Shown: positions 29,798-38,082 of the stretch, in pieces | How positions within the stretch are numbered: the stretch's first letter is position 1 | Layout: every line of letters begins with the position of its first letter | Assembly: GCA_905214905.1 (NCBI GenBank) | Contig: CAJMNK010000013.1 | Span: forward strand, 1-38,082 | DNA from: an uncultured bacterium | GTDB taxonomy: Bacteria; Actinomycetota; Coriobacteriia; Coriobacteriales; Coriobacteriaceae | DNA: 38,082 nt | Direction of reading: 5' to 3' | Made by a program: the position numbers and the translations under genes | The notes under the pieces: model-generated | The model's input: the letters and a program-made list of their open reading frames with translations, nothing else | The model's database searches: none | What the model was told of the DNA's origin: nothing

Positions 29798-31351
29798 ATG
29801 GCACAGCGTCATCTTCCTGCACTCCTGATCATCATGGACGGCTGCGGCCTGGCTCCGGCCGATGGCGAGAACGCCGTCGCCGCTGCTAAGACGCCCTTCC
29901 TTGATAGCCTGTACGAGAAGTACCCCCACACCACGCTCGGCGCTTCGGGCGAGGACGTGGGTCTTCCCGATGGCCAGATGGGTAACTCCGAGGTGGGTCA
30001 CCTCAACATCGGTGCCGGCCGCATCGTGTTCCAGGAGCTTTCGCGCATCAACAACGCCATCAAGGACGGCTCCATCGCCAAGAACGAGGTCTTCGTCAAG
30101 GCTATGGACGACGTCAAGGCTGACGGCAAGACTCTCCACCTCATGGGCCTTATGAGCCCTGGCGGTGTTCATTCTCACATGAACCACGTCGAGGCTCTGG
30201 TCAAGATGGCTGCCGAGCAAGGTGTCAAGACCGTTCGCGTCCACGCCTTCATGGATGGCCGCGACGTTGACCCGCAGTCCGGTGCCGGCTACATGAGCGA
30301 GTTCTGTGCCTTCCTGGCTAAGATCTCCGAGGAGACCGGTTGCGACGCTCGCGTTGCCACCGTCTCGGGCCGTTATTGGGCCATGGACCGCGATAATCGT
30401 TGGGAGCGCATCCAGCGCGCCTACGACGTCATGGTCAACGCGTCCGATGCTGATACCGACCCCGTTGCCGGTATCAAGGCCTACTACGAGAAGGATCCGC
30501 GCGGCGACGAATTCGTCGAGCCCTTCGCTGCCCACAACGAGGGCATCCACGAGGGCGACGCGGCCATCTTCTTCAACTTCCGTCCCGACCGCGCTCGTCA
30601 GATGACCCGCGTGTTCACGGACAAGGAGTTCGACGGCTTTGAGCGCGAGCAGATTAAGCTTTCGCACTTTGTGACGATGACCGAGTACGATCCGACGTTT
30701 GACGTTGAGGTCGCCTTCCCCAAGACGTTCCCCGAGAACGTCCTGGCCGACGTTATCGCCGCCAATGGCCTGAAGCAGCTGCATACCGCCGAGACCGAGA
30801 AGTACGCCCACGTGACGTTCTTCCTCAACGGCGGCATCGAGGAGCCCAAGGAGGGCGAGGAGCGCGTGCTCGTCGCTTCCCCCAAGGTTGCTACCTACGA
30901 TCTGCAGCCTGAGATGAGCGCTCCCGAGGTGACCGAGAAGCTCGTCGCCGCCATCAACGAGGATCGCGCTGATTTCTACATCGTGAACTTCGCGAACTGC
31001 GACATGGTTGGTCACACCGGTGTCTTCGACGCCGCCGTTAAGGCCGTCGAGGCTGTTGACGATGCCCTGTCCAAGGTTGTCCCGGCGATTCTCGCCAAGG
31101 GTGGCTTTGCGCTGATTACCGCCGACCACGGCAACGCCGATCACATGTTTGACGTTGCTTCCGACGGTTCCAAGCATCCGTTCACGGCTCACACCACCAA
31201 CCGTGTGCCGTTCATCATCGTTGATGAGAAGGCGCAGCTCACCGGTATCGAGGACGGACGTCTTTCCGATATCGCTCCGACCATGCTCACCATGGCTGGT
31301 ATTGAGCCTTCCGCCGAGATGACGGGTCGCGTGCTCGCCACCGAGGCCTAA
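29798..31351 (+). CDS. gpmI: 2,3-bisphosphoglycerate-independent phosphoglycerate mutase
   Basis: A 517-residue, manganese-dependent mutase of the alkaline-phosphatase superfamily that interconverts 3- and 2-phosphoglycerate. It has the N-terminal metal site IIMDGCGL, the phospho-Ser loop MGNSEVGHLNIGAGR, HSHMNHVEAL, FMDGRDVDPQSG, FFNFRPDRARQMTR, the second metal cluster NFANCDMVGHTG, and ITADHGNADHM. No cofactor-dependent GpmA is in the window. It completes a pgk-tpiA-gpmI unit covering lower glycolysis; enolase and pyruvate kinase are not here. A textbook terminator follows. Confidence 0.97.
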   Translation: MAQRHLPALLIIMDGCGLAPADGENAVAAAKTPFLDSLYEKYPHTTLGASGEDVGLPDGQMGNSEVGHLNIGAGRIVFQELSRINNAIKDGSIAKNEVFVKAMDDVKADGKTLHLMGLMSPGGVHSHMNHVEALVKMAAEQGVKTVRVHAFMDGRDVDPQSGAGYMSEFCAFLAKISEETGCDARVATVSGRYWAMDRDNRWERIQRAYDVMVNASDADTDPVAGIKAYYEKDPRGDEFVEPFAAHNEGIHEGDAAIFFNFRPDRARQMTRVFTDKEFDGFEREQIKLSHFVTMTEYDPTFDVEVAFPKTFPENVLADVIAANGLKQLHTAETEKYAHVTFFLNGGIEEPKEGEERVLVASPKVATYDLQPEMSAPEVTEKLVAAINEDRADFYIVNFANCDMVGHTGVFDAAVKAVEAVDDALSKVVPAILAKGGFALITADHGNADHMFDVASDGSKHPFTAHTTNRVPFIIVDEKAQLTGIEDGRLSDIAPTMLTMAGIEPSAEMTGRVLATEA

Positions 31352-31375
31352 AGAAAACAAATACCGTTTTCTAGT

Positions 31376-31410
31376 AAGGGGGTTGTCCACAACCGGACAA
31401 CCCCCTTTTT
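31376..31410 (+). terminator. Strong terminator after gpmI
   Basis: GGGGGTTGTCC (31378-31388) and GGACAACCCCC (31395-31405) form a perfect 11-bp stem with a 6-nt loop, extended by AA before it and TTTTT after it. It cleanly ends the glycolytic unit. Confidence 0.95.
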
Positions 31411-31514
31411 GGTATTTCTGCCATTTCCGCCCCGTCCTTGAGTGGCAGGTAGGGGAGAGCGGTGGATTGTGGTACAGTATTAGAGTTTGAACTGTTCTAT
31501 TAAGGAGCTTATCT

Positions 31515-31769
31515 ATGGGTCCGTTCCAGATTCTTCTGTTTGTCGTTTGGGCTGTCTCTGCCGTGGCGCTGACGATTCTCGTCCTGATGCATTCCGGTAA
31601 GGGCACCGGCGTTTCGGATATGATCGCTAGCTCGCTGTATAACTCCAGCTCTGCCACGGGCGTCATGGAGCAGAACCTCGATCGCCTGACGGTAATTATG
31701 GCCGTTGTTTTTGCCGTGTGCGTCGTCCTGTGCATGTTCTTCTTCCCGCAGGGCATCGTCGGCTACTAA
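31515..31769 (+). CDS. secG: Preprotein translocase subunit SecG
   Basis: An 84-residue membrane protein with two hydrophobic segments (about 3-24 and 56-76) joined by the SecG loop (LMHSGKGTGVSDMIASS). It is an accessory subunit of the SecYEG export channel. AAGGAG lies nine bases before the ATG. It follows the glycolytic unit, a position conserved in many actinobacteria and firmicutes, but here it is transcribed separately: a strong terminator precedes it and another follows. No convincing full promoter was found in the 160 bases upstream; TACAGT at 31473 is the best -10 candidate. Confidence 0.93.
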   Translation: MGPFQILLFVVWAVSAVALTILVLMHSGKGTGVSDMIASSLYNSSSATGVMEQNLDRLTVIMAVVFAVCVVLCMFFFPQGIVGY

Positions 31770-31790
31770 GCATCGGCGTATATACGTTTG

Positions 31791-31825
31791 AAAAGGGTCT
31801 CGCATGTGCGGGGCCCTTTTTGTTT
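31791..31825 (+). terminator. Terminator after secG
   Basis: AAAGGGTCTCGC (31792-31803) pairs with GCGGGGCCCTTT (31808-31819) over 12 bp including two G-U pairs, around a 4-nt loop, followed by TTG and TTT. Confidence 0.9.
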
Positions 31826-32062
31826 ACAGACTTGTAACAGAGCCAGAATATCACCACATACTTCGCCCAACTAAAGAAATTCTCGACCGTTAACCGGAAT
31901 TAGCCCCAAATCGTGCATAAAATGCGCTACTGTATTGCAAAACGTTGCTCCGTTGTGCATAACCAGCCATAGCAACGGACGGCGTTTTGATGGTTCGGAT
32001 CGGATTGCCTCGACATGTGTCCGACTGAACATTTCTTTGTCCTATCTCATAAGGAGGATGGC
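31826..32062 (+). promoter_or_regulatory. Promoter/leader region of the opp operon
   Basis: No gene is seen. The 8-base word GTGCATAA occurs at 31913-31920 and at 31955-31962, exactly 42 bases apart (four helical turns). Between the copies lies AAAACGTT (31939-31946). TCCGTTG (31949-31955) and CAACGGA (31973-31979) form an inverted repeat. TAAAAT (31918-31923) and TACTGT (31929-31934) are possible -10 elements without a clear -35. AAGGAGG (32051-32057) is the ribosome-binding site. Confidence 0.5.
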
Positions 32063-33739
32063 ATGGCTGATTCTATGTTCCACCAGCCCGTTATGGGTCG
32101 TCGCGCCTTTGTTGGCGGCACCCTCGCTGCGAGCTCCATGGCTTTTCTTGCCGCATGCGGCAAGAAGGGCGGCGACGCTTCCGGTTCTGAGTCCGGTTCG
32201 ACGCTGAACTTCTACATCAACAACCCGGTCTGCATCGACCCCTACAATGTCCAGGAGGACCAGGGCACTCAGGTCGAGTACCAGCTTTTTGACGCTCTGA
32301 CCACTTATGACGCCGAGAAGGGCAAGATCGTCCCGCTGGCTTGCGAGTCCTTCGAGGCCAACGACGACGCCACCGAGTTCACCTTCAAGATCAAGAAGGC
32401 CAAGTTCCACAACGGTGACGACGTTACCTCCAAGTCCTTCAAGCTCGGTTGGGAGCGTCTGGTCAACACCAAGTCGGCCATCGCTACCGAGTACGGCCCT
32501 TCCGAGGTCTCCTATCACCTTTCCATGGTCGAGGGCTATGACGACCTGCTCGCCGGTAACGCTACCGAGCTCAGCGGTGTTACTTGCCCCGACGATGAGA
32601 CCCTCGTCGTCAAGCTGTCTTCCGCTTACGCCGACTTCCCCTTCGTCGCCTCTCACCCGGCTCTGTCCCCGGTTCCCGAGTGCGCCGAGTCCGATGCCAA
32701 GAGCTTCTATCTTGCACCGGTCGGTAACGGCCCGTTCATGATGGACGGCAAGTGGGAGGATGGTCAGGAGATCAACCTCAAGAAGTTCGACGATTACTAT
32801 GGCGACAAGGCCAAGATCGATGGCATCCACTTCCAGGTCATCAAGGACATGGAGACCGCCTACAAGGAGTTCCAGGCCGGTAACCTCGATGTCTGCGACG
32901 TTCCCGTTGCTCAGATCGATGCCGCCAAGAAGGATCGCGGCGTGTCCAAGGACGGCTACACCATGGGCGATGGCGAGCGCATGCTGCTCGGCGCCGAGCC
33001 TTCCACCTACTACCTGACCTGCAACAACACGGCCGAGCCGTTCAACAACGCCGACCTGCGCAGGGGCATCTCCCTGGCCATCAACCGCGAGGCCATCTGC
33101 AAGACCATCTTCAAGGGTACCCGTACCCCCGCCGACGGCATTGTTCCTCCGGGCATCGATGGCTACAAGGAGGGCGCATGGGAGTTCTGCGCCTACGACG
33201 TCGACAAGGCTAACGAGTACCTCGACAAGGTTGCTCCCGCTGACGCTAACGGCGATCGTGGCATTAACGTGACTCTGTCCTACAACCAGGACGGTGGCCA
33301 CAAGGAGATCATGGAGTCCATCATCGGCGACCTCGCCAAGGTTGGCGTTACCGCAACTTCCGATACCCCTGAGTGGTCTGCCCTGCTCGAGCAGTATCAG
33401 AACTTTAACTATCAGTTCGGTCGTCTGGGCTGGATTGCCGACTACCCGATCATGGATAACTTCCTGTATCCGCTGTTCCACTCCGACTCCCTCGGTGGCG
33501 ACAACCGCTCTGGTTACAACAACCCCGAGTTCGACGCCAAGGTCGACGAGGCTCGTACCACGGTTGACGACGAAGAGCGCGTCGCTAAGATGCAGGAGGC
33601 TGACGCTATGGTCGCTGCCGACTGCCCGGTCATCCCGGTGATGTTCTACACGCACACCATCGTCGGCTCCGATCGCATCAAGCACCTCTATGTCGATCCG
33701 CAGAAGCACGCCGAGCTGGGTACCGCTGAGCTCGCCTAA
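32063..33739 (+). CDS. oppA: Oligopeptide ABC transporter substrate-binding lipoprotein (OppA-like)
   Basis: A 558-residue family-5 binding protein. The signal sequence carries a twin-arginine motif (GRRAFVG at 12-18) and the lipobox LAA-Cys32, followed by a Gly/Ser linker. The mature part has the OppA-type NNPVCIDPYNVQEDQGTQVEYQLFDALTTYD, the PVGNGPFMMDGKWEDGQEINLKKFDDYYG segment, DLRRGISLAINREAIC, and a C-terminal FYTHTIVGSDRIKHLYVD. These fit peptide-binding OppA proteins of Gram-positives. AAGGAGG is five bases before the ATG. It is followed by a hairpin and then oppBCDF. Peptides are the expected substrate, but this is not tested by sequence alone. Confidence 0.88.
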   Translation: MADSMFHQPVMGRRAFVGGTLAASSMAFLAACGKKGGDASGSESGSTLNFYINNPVCIDPYNVQEDQGTQVEYQLFDALTTYDAEKGKIVPLACESFEANDDATEFTFKIKKAKFHNGDDVTSKSFKLGWERLVNTKSAIATEYGPSEVSYHLSMVEGYDDLLAGNATELSGVTCPDDETLVVKLSSAYADFPFVASHPALSPVPECAESDAKSFYLAPVGNGPFMMDGKWEDGQEINLKKFDDYYGDKAKIDGIHFQVIKDMETAYKEFQAGNLDVCDVPVAQIDAAKKDRGVSKDGYTMGDGERMLLGAEPSTYYLTCNNTAEPFNNADLRRGISLAINREAICKTIFKGTRTPADGIVPPGIDGYKEGAWEFCAYDVDKANEYLDKVAPADANGDRGINVTLSYNQDGGHKEIMESIIGDLAKVGVTATSDTPEWSALLEQYQNFNYQFGRLGWIADYPIMDNFLYPLFHSDSLGGDNRSGYNNPEFDAKVDEARTTVDDEERVAKMQEADAMVAADCPVIPVMFYTHTIVGSDRIKHLYVDPQKHAELGTAELA

Positions 33740-33836
33740 GAGTTTGCAGCTTCCGTGAGGGTCAAGTATTTACGTAGACCTCATGGGAAACATACAGTTC
33801 TCCCTAACCTGGGGTAAACTGGCTGATGGTAATTTT

Positions 33837-33869
33837 GGGATGCCGGTCTGGCGATCGGCATCCCATTTA
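33837..33869 (+). terminator. Attenuator-like hairpin between oppA and oppB
   Basis: GGGATGCCG (33837-33845) and CGGCATCCC (33856-33864) form a perfect 9-bp stem with a 10-nt loop, followed by ATTTAGG. With only three T residues after the stem, termination is likely partial, leaving more oppA than oppBCDF message. Confidence 0.55.
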
Positions 33870-33895
33870 GGTTAATCCCTAGATAGGGGAGTGGT

Positions 33896-34933
33896 ATGGG
33901 TAAGTACATCGTTAAACGTGTGCTTCAGTTCATCCCGGTGTTTTTGGGCGTTACGCTGATTCTGTTCGCCCTCCAGAATATCGTGCCGGGAGATCCGATC
34001 AAGCTGATCGGTGGAGACAAGGCTCTGTCCCCCGAGGTGGAGCTTCAGCTTCGCGTCCGCTATCACCTGGTCCAGTCGGACGAGGACGGCAACGCGATCC
34101 TTGACGAGAACGGCGACCCCGTTCAAACGTCGCTCGTGGACCGTTACTTGTATTACATGAACGGCCTGCTTCATGGCGATCTGGGCAATTCGTATCAGCG
34201 TAAGCTGCCGGTTACGGAAATCTTTGCCCAGAAGTATCCGTATACGGTCAAACTTGCCGCGTGCGCCATCGTGCTCGAGGCAATCATGGGTATCGGTGCG
34301 GGTATCATTTCGGCGGTAAAGCGTTATTCCTTCTGGGATATTTTGGTAACGCTCACCACGTCGATCCTCGTTGCCGTCCCGGCCTTCTGGCTCGGTATGT
34401 TGCTGCAGCTGTTCTTTGGCGTCATTCTCAAGGACGCCACGGGCGGTGCATTCTCCATGCCGATCTCGGGTGCCGGCGGTTCCAGCTCTCAGTATCAGGA
34501 TTGGATGCACTATGTGCTCCCGACCATTACGCTGGCTTCGGTTTCGACCGCTTACGCCGCCCGCATTATGCGCTCGCAGCTGCTTGACGTCATGAACCAG
34601 GATTACATCCGCACGGCAAAGGCCAAGGGTCTCTCCAATCGCGCGATCATCATCAAGCATGCGCTTAAGAATGCACTCATCCCCGTCGTTACCTATATTG
34701 GTGTCGACTTCGGAGGCATGCTTTCTGGTGCCATCCTGACCGAGACGGTCTTTAACTGGCCCGGTATTGGCTATGAGGTCTATCGCGCCATTAGCATGCG
34801 CGACTGGCCCATCGTTATGGGCGGCGTTACGCTCATCGTCGTCGTCGTCATGGTGATCAACCTGCTCGTCGACATTAGCTATGCATTCCTCGACCCGCGC
34901 ATCCGCCTTGGCGGTCCGTCGGATAAGGCCTAA
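33896..34933 (+). CDS. oppB: Peptide ABC transporter permease OppB
   Basis: A 345-residue permease. It starts KYIVKRVLQFIPVFLGVTLILFAL with the first helix, then PGDPI, and has an EAA coupling loop near residues 230-260 (QDYIRTAKAKGLSNRAIIIKHALKN). The closing helix ends SYAFLDPRIRLGG. Compared with DppB-type permeases of about 310 residues it has an acidic insert at about 61-79 (DEDGNAILDENGDPVQ) in the first extracytoplasmic loop, facing the binding protein. GGGGAG lies before the ATG. oppC begins 14 bases after the stop. Confidence 0.92.
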   Translation: MGKYIVKRVLQFIPVFLGVTLILFALQNIVPGDPIKLIGGDKALSPEVELQLRVRYHLVQSDEDGNAILDENGDPVQTSLVDRYLYYMNGLLHGDLGNSYQRKLPVTEIFAQKYPYTVKLAACAIVLEAIMGIGAGIISAVKRYSFWDILVTLTTSILVAVPAFWLGMLLQLFFGVILKDATGGAFSMPISGAGGSSSQYQDWMHYVLPTITLASVSTAYAARIMRSQLLDVMNQDYIRTAKAKGLSNRAIIIKHALKNALIPVVTYIGVDFGGMLSGAILTETVFNWPGIGYEVYRAISMRDWPIVMGGVTLIVVVVMVINLLVDISYAFLDPRIRLGGPSDKA

Positions 34934-34947
34934 GGGAGGTACGTCTC

Positions 34948-35883
34948 ATGCAGGAAACTGATTCTCAGTCTCAGGAGCAGGATACCGCCACCAAGGCCGC
35001 ATCTGCTCCCGCCAAGTCCCGCACGCTGTGGGGCGACGCTTTTAAGCGTCTTCGCAAGAACAAGCTCGCCGTTATCGGTGTCTGCTGGATCATCATCGTC
35101 GTTTTGGTTGCCCTGACCGCAGATCTGTGGGCTAAGCCCTGGCTCGGTTCGCCGACGGCTTCCGACTCGACCACCATGGCCCAGACGTCGCTGCTGGCTC
35201 CGTGTGCCGAGCACCCGTTTGGCACCGACGCCCTTGGCCGTGACATTCTCGTCCGCGTTATCTACGGTGCACGCGTTTCGCTGTCCGTCGGCATTATGGC
35301 CACCGCGATCTCCACGGTGATCGGTCTGGTCATGGGCGCCCTTGCCGGTTTCTATGGCGGCATCTGGGATACGATTATCATGCGCTGTGCGGATATCTTC
35401 CTGGCGTTCCCGTACGTGCTGTTCGTTGTCGCCATGATCGCCGTTATCGGTCGTGGTCTTCAGAACGTCTTTATCGCCATCGGTATTCTCGGCTGGCCTT
35501 CTATTGCGCGCGTCTTCCGATCCGCGATCCTGACGGTCAAGGAAAACGACTATGTTGACGCTGCGCGCGCGATGGGTGCATCCGATGCTCGTATCGTCGT
35601 GCGTCACATCTTCCCGAACTCCGTTGCCTCCATCGTGGTCTACGCGACTATGAACATTGGTGGCGCCATTCTGACCGAGTCCGCTCTGTCCTTCCTCGGC
35701 ATGGGCGTTATTCCGCCTACGCCTTCGTGGGGCTCCATGATTCAGGACGGTCAGCAGTATCTTCTGACTGCTCCCTGGATGATGATCATGCCCGGTCTGG
35801 CAATTCTCTCGACGGTGCTCGCCTTCACCCTGCTGGGTGACGGTCTGCGCGACGCCCTCGACGTCAAGATGAAGGACGCATAA
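34948..35883 (+). CDS. oppC: Peptide ABC transporter permease OppC
   Basis: A 311-residue permease. The cytosolic N-terminus (about 40 residues, Ser/Gln/Ala-rich then basic) leads to LRKNKLAVIGVCWIIIVVLVALTADLW. Then come HPFGTDALGRDILVRVIYGARVSLSVG, an EAA loop (ENDYVDAARAMGASDARIVVRHIFPN) and LSFLGMGVIPPTPSWGSMI. It ends DGLRDALDVKMKDA. GGGAGGT lies before its ATG. The oppD ATG follows two bases after the stop. It forms the channel together with OppB. Confidence 0.93.
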   Translation: MQETDSQSQEQDTATKAASAPAKSRTLWGDAFKRLRKNKLAVIGVCWIIIVVLVALTADLWAKPWLGSPTASDSTTMAQTSLLAPCAEHPFGTDALGRDILVRVIYGARVSLSVGIMATAISTVIGLVMGALAGFYGGIWDTIIMRCADIFLAFPYVLFVVAMIAVIGRGLQNVFIAIGILGWPSIARVFRSAILTVKENDYVDAARAMGASDARIVVRHIFPNSVASIVVYATMNIGGAILTESALSFLGMGVIPPTPSWGSMIQDGQQYLLTAPWMMIMPGLAILSTVLAFTLLGDGLRDALDVKMKDA

Positions 35884-35885
35884 GG

Positions 35886-36977
35886 ATGAAGAAGAACAAG
35901 AACTATGTGGACCTGAAGGACCAGCCGGTTCCCGAGGGCCAGCATCTGCTCGAGGTCGATGACCTTAAGATGTATTTCCATACCGAGGATGGTGTCGTTC
36001 GCGCTGTCGACGGTGTGTCCTACACGCTCGATCGCGGCGAGACCCTGGGTGTCGTCGGTGAGTCCGGCTCCGGTAAGTCCGTGACCGCCATGACCATCAT
36101 GGGCCTCATCTCGATGCCTCCGGGAAAGATTGAGGGCGGCGACGTTCGCTATCGCGGTCGTTCTATCCTCGAGATGACCGAGGAAGAGATGCAGCACATT
36201 CGCGGTAACGACATCGCGATGATCTTCCAGGATCCTATGACCTCCTTGAACCCGGTCTATAAGATCGGCAAGCAGGTGGGCGAGGGCCTTCGTCTGCATC
36301 GTGGCTACTCCAAGCAGGAGGCGCTCAAGCGCGCTACCGAGCTTTTGGACCTCGTGGGTATCCCCGAGCCCGAGAAGCGCGTCAATGAGTATCCGCACCA
36401 GTTCTCTGGTGGTATGCGTCAGCGCGTCATGATCGCCATGGCTCTTGCCTGCGATCCCGATATCCTGATTGCCGACGAGCCCACGACGGCTCTGGACGTT
36501 ACCATTCAGGCTCAGATTATCGAGCTCATGCAGGAAATGCAGGAGAAGAACGGCAACGCCATCATCATGATTACCCATGACCTGGGCGTCGTCGCCGACA
36601 TGGCCGACAAGATCATGGTTATGTACGCCGGCCGTCCCGTCGAGTTCGGTACTGCTGAGGAAATCTTCTACGAGAGCCGCCACCCCTACACCTGGGGCCT
36701 TATCCGCTCCATCCCGGAGCAGGCCATCGAAGAGAAGAAGCCGCTTACGCCGATTCACGGCAACCCGCCTTCGCTCATGAACCTGCCCGAGGGCTGCGTG
36801 TTCTCGCCTCGTTGTCCCTATGCGACCGATAAGTGCCGCAAGCAGCGCCCCGAGCGCGTTGTCACCGAGTCTGGTCATTACTCTGCGTGCCACTACTCCG
36901 GTGACCCCGAGTTTCTCAAGAACGCTCCTGAGACGTCCCGTACGCGCAAGGATTCCAAGAAGGGAGGCGAGGCGTAA
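35886..36977 (+). CDS. oppD: Peptide ABC transporter ATPase OppD
   Basis: A 363-residue ATPase. Walker A GESGSGKS is at 58-65, Q-loop in IFQDPMTSLNP, signature FSGGMRQRVMIAMAL, Walker B IADEPTTALD and H-loop ITHD. The C-terminal Opp/Dpp domain has its cysteines: GCVFSPRCPYATDKC and then SACHYSG. In studied members of this family such cysteines bind an Fe-S cluster or are structural. Its last base is the first of the oppF ATG (TAATG overlap), so the two ATPases are coupled. Confidence 0.95.
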   Translation: MKKNKNYVDLKDQPVPEGQHLLEVDDLKMYFHTEDGVVRAVDGVSYTLDRGETLGVVGESGSGKSVTAMTIMGLISMPPGKIEGGDVRYRGRSILEMTEEEMQHIRGNDIAMIFQDPMTSLNPVYKIGKQVGEGLRLHRGYSKQEALKRATELLDLVGIPEPEKRVNEYPHQFSGGMRQRVMIAMALACDPDILIADEPTTALDVTIQAQIIELMQEMQEKNGNAIIMITHDLGVVADMADKIMVMYAGRPVEFGTAEEIFYESRHPYTWGLIRSIPEQAIEEKKPLTPIHGNPPSLMNLPEGCVFSPRCPYATDKCRKQRPERVVTESGHYSACHYSGDPEFLKNAPETSRTRKDSKKGGEA

Positions 36978-38005
36978 TGGCAGATACCAACGAGCGTACT
37001 CCGTTGCTGAAGGTCGAGCACCTCTCTAAGGAGTTCCCCGCTGAGTCCGGCATGTTCGCCAAGCGTTTTTCCAAGCGTGTCGTCTCTGCTGTGAATGACA
37101 TTTCGTTCGAGATTTATCCGGGCGAGACCTTTGGCCTGGTTGGCGAGTCTGGTTGCGGTAAGTCCACCACGGGCCGCACCATCATGCGCCTGACCAAGCC
37201 GACCGCCGGTAAGGTGTTCTTCCAAGGCAAAGATGTTGCCGAGATGAGCAAACATGAGATCAAGGACATGCGTCGCGAGATGCAGTTTATCTTCCAAGAT
37301 CCTTATGCTTCGCTCAACCCTCGTATGACCATTGGTGAGATTGTCTCTGAGCCCATGACCATTCACGGCGTGGGCACCAAGGAGGAGCGCATTGAGCGCG
37401 TCCGCGAGCTTCTCGACGTCGTTGGACTGAACCCCGAGCACATCAACCGTTATCCTCATGAGTTTTCCGGCGGTCAGCGTCAGCGTGTCGGCATTGCCCG
37501 TGCATTTGCGCTGAAGCCCAAGCTGATTATCTGCGACGAACCGGTTTCCGCTCTGGATGTGTCCATTCAGGCCCAGGTTCTGAACCTGCTCAAGGAACTC
37601 CAGGACAAGTTCGGTACCGCATATCTGTTTATCGCCCACGACCTGTCCGTCGTGCAGCACATCTCCGATCGTGTTGCCGTTATGTATCTGGGTAAGATGG
37701 TCGAGGTTTCGGACTGGAAGACGCTCTACAGTGAGCCTCACCATCCGTACACGCAGTCGCTGCTGTCTGCCGTGCCGGTTCCCGATCCTGATATCCAGAA
37801 GACCCGCAAGCGCATCATCCTCGCTGGCGATCCGCCGTCGCCGCTGGATCCGCCGACCGGCTGCCGTTTCCACACGCGCTGTCCGATCGCTCAGGGCATC
37901 TGCTCCGAGAAGCTGCCTGAGTTTAAGGAAGTTGCCCCGGGCCACTGCTGTGCCTGCCACTTCGCCGAGCCGTTCCCGATCAAGGAATCGCACATCGACC
38001 TGTAG
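36977..38005 (+). CDS. oppF: Peptide ABC transporter ATPase OppF
   Basis: A 342-residue ATPase. Walker A GESGCGKST is at 56-64, signature FSGGQRQRVGIARAF, Walker B ICDEPVSALD and H-loop IAHD. The C-terminal cysteine domain is present (GCRFHTRCPIAQGIC, then CCACHFAEP). Its N-terminal FPAESGMFAKRFSKRVVSAVNDISF is typical of OppF rather than OppD. It ends the oppABCDF unit. GGGAGG lies inside the end of oppD. The 77 bases left after the stop contain no clear terminator. Confidence 0.95.
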   Translation: MADTNERTPLLKVEHLSKEFPAESGMFAKRFSKRVVSAVNDISFEIYPGETFGLVGESGCGKSTTGRTIMRLTKPTAGKVFFQGKDVAEMSKHEIKDMRREMQFIFQDPYASLNPRMTIGEIVSEPMTIHGVGTKEERIERVRELLDVVGLNPEHINRYPHEFSGGQRQRVGIARAFALKPKLIICDEPVSALDVSIQAQVLNLLKELQDKFGTAYLFIAHDLSVVQHISDRVAVMYLGKMVEVSDWKTLYSEPHHPYTQSLLSAVPVPDPDIQKTRKRIILAGDPPSPLDPPTGCRFHTRCPIAQGICSEKLPEFKEVAPGHCCACHFAEPFPIKESHIDL

Positions 38006-38082
38006 TCGGTTGTTTGTCCGGGCCCGTGCTGGACTTAGTTTTCAGAACGTCCTCGACCATGGAAACCCCCTTATCCTGCTCC

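Noticed and set aside
31473..31478. TACAGT as a firm secG promoter -10
   Set aside because: No acceptable -35 lies 16-18 bases upstream, so it is mentioned only as a candidate in the secG entry.
29660..31756. 698-codon minus-strand frame opposite gpmI and secG
   Set aside because: It runs across two strong terminators and has no ribosome-binding site or family features; the sense strand holds complete gpmI and secG.
32042..33709. 555-codon minus-strand frame opposite the opp binding-protein gene
   Set aside because: A shadow frame; the sense strand encodes a clear lipoprotein of the OppA family with a good ribosome-binding site.
1..38082. CRISPR array, tRNA or rRNA genes, toxin-antitoxin or defence genes
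   Set aside because: No regularly spaced repeats, cloverleaf-like sequence or typical defence-protein motifs were recognised. Almost all the DNA is taken up by assigned genes.

Overview
The window is about 38 kb of high-GC, densely coded bacterial chromosome, and most likely comes from a gut Coriobacteriia, Collinsella-like (inference). Support for this is the rapZ-whiA-gap-pgk-tpiA-secG order and WhiA itself (typical of Gram-positives and Actinobacteria), a RapZ P-loop with Arg in place of Lys, an LtaS-type sulfatase, lipoprotein solute-binding proteins and a host-glycan (sialic acid) catabolic block. No 16S rRNA or other definitive taxonomic marker is present. I saw no tRNA, rRNA, CRISPR array, transposase or phage gene.

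Layout. 1-200: the 3' end of uvrB, closed by a strong terminator. 266-6388 (minus strand): an mrp-type Fe-S/ATPase gene translationally coupled to a YhiN-like flavoprotein, then a second flavoprotein (COG2509 type), plus a separate lipoteichoic-acid-synthase-like membrane sulfatase. 6582-13727 (plus strand): uvrA, a YbaK-type tRNA deacylase, murJ and uvrC. All three nucleotide-excision-repair genes therefore lie within 14 kb, with a possible LexA box before uvrA.

13728-24612: a sialic acid uptake and catabolism block. After a structured 365-bp leader come a family-5 lipoprotein binding protein, a permease, a permease-ATPase fusion and an ATPase (the architecture of SatABCD/SiaEFGI sialate transporters). 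These are followed by an acetyl-xylan-esterase-family hydrolase, a paralogue that has lost its nucleophilic serine, then nanA, nanK and nanE. Together they would import sialic acid, remove O-acetyl groups, and convert Neu5Ac to ManNAc + pyruvate, ManNAc-6-P and GlcNAc-6-P. The deacetylase and deaminase (nagA/nagB), any sialidase and any dedicated regulator are not in the window.

24626-31769: conserved core genes rapZ, whiA, gap, pgk, tpiA, gpmI and secG, with strong terminators after gap, gpmI and secG. 32063-38005: a complete oppABCDF-type peptide transporter. The sialic acid block lies between uvrC and rapZ, which are neighbours in many actinobacteria, and yvcK, usually found between rapZ and whiA, is missing.

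The most interesting items are the catalytically dead esterase twin, the permease-ATPase fusion that lacks the C-terminal cysteines, the structured leader before the transporter, a 98-bp palindromic element just before nanE, a shared AAAACGTT word in three carbon-related promoter regions, and a terminator-like hairpin directly in front of rapZ.
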